DNA from: Nitrospirillum iridis
Lineage (GTDB): Bacteria > Pseudomonadota > Alphaproteobacteria > Azospirillales > Azospirillaceae
NCBI RefSeq assembly: GCF_014205765.1
Contig: NZ_JACIIZ010000004.1
Coordinates: forward strand, 248,001 to 312,000
Reading direction: 5' to 3'
DNA length: 64,000 nucleotides
Made by a program: the position numbers and the translations under genes. Shown here piece by piece: positions 60,739-64,000 of this stretch (positions are counted from its first letter, which is position 1; the number at the start of each line of letters is the position of its first letter). The notes under the pieces were generated by a model. That model saw nothing but the letters and a program-made list of their open reading frames with translations. It had not been told where the DNA came from and ran no database searches.

Positions 60739-63543
60739 TCAGTTGCCGGTTCCCTCGTCCGGACCCGCAGCGGGCCCGGCTTCACCTGGCGCGGCGTCAT
60801 CCACCCCGCCTTCATCGGTACCGTCGTCGGCCAGCCGTGCCACGGACACCACGCCTTCATCCGCCGACAAGCGGAACAGGGTCACGCCCTTGCTCTTGCG
60901 CGCGGTGATGCGCACATCGTGCACGGGCATGCGGATGACCTGGCCGCCGTTGCTGACCATCATCACCTGGTCGGTCTCGGCGATGGGGAACACGGCGGCG
61001 ATGGCGCGGTTGCGATCGCCCATGTCCATGTTCCAGATGCCCTGGCCACCACGGCCGGTCAGGCGGTATTCATAAGCCGACGTGCGCTTGCCGAAGCCCT
61101 GGACCGACACCGTCAGCAGGAATTCCTCACGCGCCTTCATCTCAGCGTACATATCCGGTGCCAGGGTGCCGACATCGCCGGTGGCTTCAGCCTCGACATC
61201 CGCTGGCGCATCGTCGACCTCCTCGCCCTGCTGGCGCCGCTCCGCCCCCGCTTGCTTGAGGTAGGCCGCCCGCTCCTCGGGGCTGTACGGGGTATGATGC
61301 AGGATGGACAGGCCGATGACCTCATCACCATCCGCCAGACGAATGCCACGCACGCCGGTCGAGGTGCGCCCGGCGAACACCCGGACATCCTCCACGGGGA
61401 AGCGGATGCAGCGGCCCAAGCGCGTGGCCAGCAGCACGTCATCCGCCTCGGTGCAGGTGCGGGCCGCGATCAGCAGTTCGCCCTCCTCCTCCAGCTTCAT
61501 GGCGATCAGGCCATTGGCGCGGATGTTGGTGAAGTCGGACAGCTTGTTGCGGCGGACATTGCCGTGGCTGGTGACGAACAGCACATTCAGGTCGCCCCAG
61601 CTGGCCTCGTCCTCGGGCATGGGCATCACGGTGGTGATGACCTCGCCCTCCTCCAGCGGCAGCAGGTTGACCAGGGCCTTGCCCCGGGTCTGCGGCTGGC
61701 CCAGCGGCAGGCGCCAGACCTTCAGCTTGTAGACCATGCCTCGGCTGGTGAAGAGCAGCATGGGCGTGTGGGTGTTGGCCACGAACAGGTCGCTGACCGT
61801 ATCCTCCACCTTCAGCTGCATGCCGCTGCGGCCCTTGCCGCCACGGGCCTGCGCCCGGTAGGTCGAGACCGGCACGCGCTTGATGTAGCCGCCCTGGGTG
61901 ACGATGACGACCATGTCCTCGCGCTGGATCAGGTCCTCGATGTCCGCCTCGAACTCCAAATCCTCGATCTTGGTGCGGCGCGGCGTGTTGAAGCGGGCCT
62001 TCACCTCGATCAACTCGTTGCGCAGGATGGTCAGCAGCAAGGAGCGGGAGGACAGGATCTCCAGGAAGTGGCGGATCTGGTCGACCACGGCCGTCAGGTC
62101 GGCGCCGATCTTGTCACGCTCCAGCCCGGTCAGGCGGTGCAGGCGCAACTCCAGGATGGCCTTGGCCTGGGCCTCGGACAGGCGGTAGGTGCCGGCTTCC
62201 GACAGGCCGCGGCCAGGCTCGTCGATCAGGGTGATCAGCGGCGCCACGTCGCTGGCCGGCCATTCACGGGCCACCATCTCCTCACGCGCCGTCGCCGGAT
62301 CCGGCGCCCGGCGAATGAGGGCGATCATCTCGTCCAGGTTGGCCACGGCCACGCCCAGGCCGACCAAGGTGTGGGCGCGTTCGCGGGCCTTGCCCAGCTC
62401 ATACTCGGTGCGGCGGGTGATGACCTGTTCGCGGAACTTCACGAAGGCCGCGATGATGTCCTTCAGGTTCATCATCTCCGGCCGGCCGCCGTTCAGCGCC
62501 AGGGTGTTGACGCCGAAGGAGGTCTGCAGGGCGGTGTGGCGGAACAGCTGGTTCATCACCACGTCGGCCACGGCGTCGCGCTTAAGCTCCACCACCACGC
62601 GCACGCCGTCGCGGTCGGACTCGTCACGGACGTCGGAGATGCCCTCGACCACCTTCTCGCGCACCACCTCGGCGATGCGTTCGATCAGCTTGGCCTTGTT
62701 CACCTGATAGGGGATTTCGGTGAAGACGATGGCCCAGCGGTCCTTGCGGATCTCCTCGATCTCGCTCTTGGCGCGCATGACGACGGAGCCGCGGCCCGTC
62801 TCGAAGGCGGAGCGGATGCCGGCGCGGCCCAGGATCAGGGCGCCGGTGGGGAAGTCCGGACCGGGGACGATCTCCATCAGTTCGGGGATGGTGATGCCCG
62901 GGTTGTCGACATAGGCGCAGCAGGCGTCGATCACCTCGCCCAGGTTATGGGGCGGGATGTTGGTGGCCATACCCACGGCGATGCCGCTGGCGCCATTGAC
63001 CAGCAGATTGGGGAAGCGGGCCGGCAGGACCGTCGGCTCGTCCTTCGACTCGTCATAGTTCTTCTGGAAGTCGACCGTCTCTTTGTCGATGTCATCCAGC
63101 ATGGCCTCGGCCGACTTGGCCAGGCGCGCCTCGGTGTATCGCATGGCGGCGGCGGGGTCGCCGTCCATGGAACCGAAGTTGCCCTGCCCGTCGATCAACG
63201 GCAGGCGCATGGAGAAATCCTGCGCCATGCGGACCATGGCCTCATAGATCGAGCTGTCGCCATGGGGGTGGTAGTTACCCATGACGTCGCCGACCGCCTT
63301 GGCCGATTTGCGGTACGGTTTGGTGCTGTCGTACCCGCTTTCCTTCATCGCATACAGGATGCGACGGTGCACAGGCTTCAGGCCGTCGCGCACGTCGGGA
63401 AGCGCGCGGCTCACGATCACGCTCATGGCGTAATCGAGATAGCTGCTGCGCATCTCCTCTTCGATGGCGATGGGGGTGATATCGCTGGCGGGGGGGGCCG
63501 CGGGGGGCGTCGGAGTCGTGACCAAACCAGAATCCAGAATCAA
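60739..63543 (-). CDS. gyrA: DNA gyrase subunit A
   Basis: 934 residues. The winged-helix domain contains the quinolone-resistance-determining region with [17 protein letters not shown] and the catalytic Tyr in [10 protein letters not shown]. The GyrA box QARGGKG in the C-terminal beta-pinwheel is present, distinguishing it from ParC. At the position corresponding to E. coli Ser83 it has Ser; at the position corresponding to Asp87 it has Glu. A long acidic, Asp/Gly/Ala-rich tail ends the protein, and an insert rich in Ala/Glu lies in the pinwheel (about 760-800). Confidence 0.97.
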   Translation of the reverse strand: MILDSGLVTTPTPPAAPPASDITPIAIEEEMRSSYLDYAMSVIVSRALPDVRDGLKPVHRRILYAMKESGYDSTKPYRKSAKAVGDVMGNYHPHGDSSIYEAMVRMAQDFSMRLPLIDGQGNFGSMDGDPAAAMRYTEARLAKSAEAMLDDIDKETVDFQKNYDESKDEPTVLPARFPNLLVNGASGIAVGMATNIPPHNLGEVIDACCAYVDNPGITIPELMEIVPGPDFPTGALILGRAGIRSAFETGRGSVVMRAKSEIEEIRKDRWAIVFTEIPYQVNKAKLIERIAEVVREKVVEGISDVRDESDRDGVRVVVELKRDAVADVVMNQLFRHTALQTSFGVNTLALNGGRPEMMNLKDIIAAFVKFREQVITRRTEYELGKARERAHTLVGLGVAVANLDEMIALIRRAPDPATAREEMVAREWPASDVAPLITLIDEPGRGLSEAGTYRLSEAQAKAILELRLHRLTGLERDKIGADLTAVVDQIRHFLEILSSRSLLLTILRNELIEVKARFNTPRRTKIEDLEFEADIEDLIQREDMVVIVTQGGYIKRVPVSTYRAQARGGKGRSGMQLKVEDTVSDLFVANTHTPMLLFTSRGMVYKLKVWRLPLGQPQTRGKALVNLLPLEEGEVITTVMPMPEDEASWGDLNVLFVTSHGNVRRNKLSDFTNIRANGLIAMKLEEEGELLIAARTCTEADDVLLATRLGRCIRFPVEDVRVFAGRTSTGVRGIRLADGDEVIGLSILHHTPYSPEERAAYLKQAGAERRQQGEEVDDAPADVEAEATGDVGTLAPDMYAEMKAREEFLLTVSVQGFGKRTSAYEYRLTGRGGQGIWNMDMGDRNRAIAAVFPIAETDQVMMVSNGGQVIRMPVHDVRITARKSKGVTLFRLSADEGVVSVARLADDGTDEGGVDDAAPGEAGPAAGPDEGTGN

Positions 63544-63768
63544 GGAAAACCAAGCCCTCGGGGCGGATGGACACCCGTCCCGGGGCGATGGGGATATGTC
63601 GCTTTTCTAACACCATTCGCGCATGCGAACAATGAAACCGGCATCCGCGTCCCATATGGGCGGCACCGCCGGGCGGCGACTCGCCCATCCGGGCTCCTCC
63701 GGGTTTTGACGTCCCTGGCCCTGGGATGCGACAGTGCCGCCGTTTCCCCGTGGCACCGGTCCCTTCGC

Positions 63769-64000
63769 ATGACTCCCCCCTTCCGCGTCCGCGGCTTCGA
63801 TCACGTGGCACTGCCCGTCACCGACATGGCGCGGGCGCTGGCCTTCTATCGTGATATCCTGGGATGTCCGGTCACGGCGACCTATCCGGAGGATGCCCTG
63901 GTGCGCCTGGCGGTGGGTGACGCCGACCTGTTCCTGGTGGATGTCTCGGCGCCCAACGGCGCCTGGGCCAAGCCGCCGGCGGGGCCGGGGCGCAACCTTG
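63769..64000 (+). CDS. VOC/glyoxalase-family protein, partial
   Basis: Starts ATG 63769 and remains open to the window end (77 codons seen). FDHVALPVTDMARALAFYRD is the first VOC beta-alpha unit with a metal-binding His, and LVRLAVGDADLFLVDV fits the following strands. Divergent from gyrA with 225 bases between. The stop and the second half lie outside the window. Confidence 0.85.
   Translation, partial: MTPPFRVRGFDHVALPVTDMARALAFYRDILGCPVTATYPEDALVRLAVGDADLFLVDVSAPNGAWAKPPAGPGRNL

Noticed and set aside
1-64000. CRISPR arrays, insertion sequences, phage or integrase genes
   Set aside because: No regularly spaced repeats, no transposase or integrase motif and no terminal inverted repeats were seen. 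The only tandem repeat is the one at 43.1-44.4 kb.

Overview
The window is a 64 kb stretch of high-GC chromosome from an alphaproteobacterium. It most resembles Rhodospirillales/Azospirillaceae (Azospirillum, Niveispirillum, Nitrospirillum), judged from gene content, GC-rich codon use, the dacA-tmk-holB-metG-tatD housekeeping run and the gyrA sequence; this is recognition, not a database result. It contains no integrase, transposase, phage gene or CRISPR array. The only stable RNA gene I could support is a tRNA-Lys(TTT).

Region by region. 0.3-12.2 kb is a complete chemosensory operon on the + strand: a soluble receptor with two signalling tips, a triple-CheW adaptor, CheB, CheR, CheA, a small STAS-like protein, a CheY-like regulator, a CheC-type phosphatase and a multi-PAS hybrid histidine kinase. 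12.2-14.6 kb holds a lipoprotein, an EamA exporter and a divergent Lrp-type regulator. 14.6-19.7 kb is a minus-strand operon that looks biosynthetic: a thermostable-hemolysin-family protein, AMP-dependent acyl ligase, heme-oxygenase-like diiron protein, SDR reductase, TPR exported protein and methyltransferase. Just upstream on the same strand (19.8-23.9 kb) is an operon with a response regulator, outer-membrane barrel, truncated phosphate-binding-like protein and histidine kinase. 24-31 kb contains a small Asp-rich peptide gene, an MFS transporter, a tandem-TetR repressor, a TonB-dependent receptor and a PI-PLC-like phosphodiesterase. 31-36 kb carries RidA, a Tat-exported bicupin (oxalate decarboxylase type), LysR, a HAD phosphatase and a glutathionyl-hydroquinone reductase. 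36-43 kb holds a small zinc-ribbon membrane protein, two SPFH-type proteins, an AT-rich gap and an OprP-type porin. 43-44.4 kb is a local tandem duplication of a small secreted protein gene. 44.3-53.9 kb is a minus-strand housekeeping run (MBL hydrolase, tatD, metG, holB, tmk, dacA, rlpA, mltB, ydcF). 53.9-59.6 kb is a mixture of an EAL protein, PilZ, PAP2, NUDIX, SRAP and an outer-membrane protein. 59.8-64 kb has tRNA-Lys, coaD, gyrA and the start of a VOC protein.

The most interesting content is (i) the double-tip soluble receptor paired with a triple CheW, which predicts a two-layered cytoplasmic chemosensory array like that organised by Vibrio cholerae DosM; (ii) the acyl-ligase/diiron-enzyme/SDR/hemolysin-family operon beside a dedicated two-component operon, a candidate pathway for an unknown small molecule; and (iii) the tandem duplication at 43.1-44.4 kb, in which the 3' end of the neighbouring hydrolase gene was copied along and the two downstream hairpins differ by a compensated base pair.
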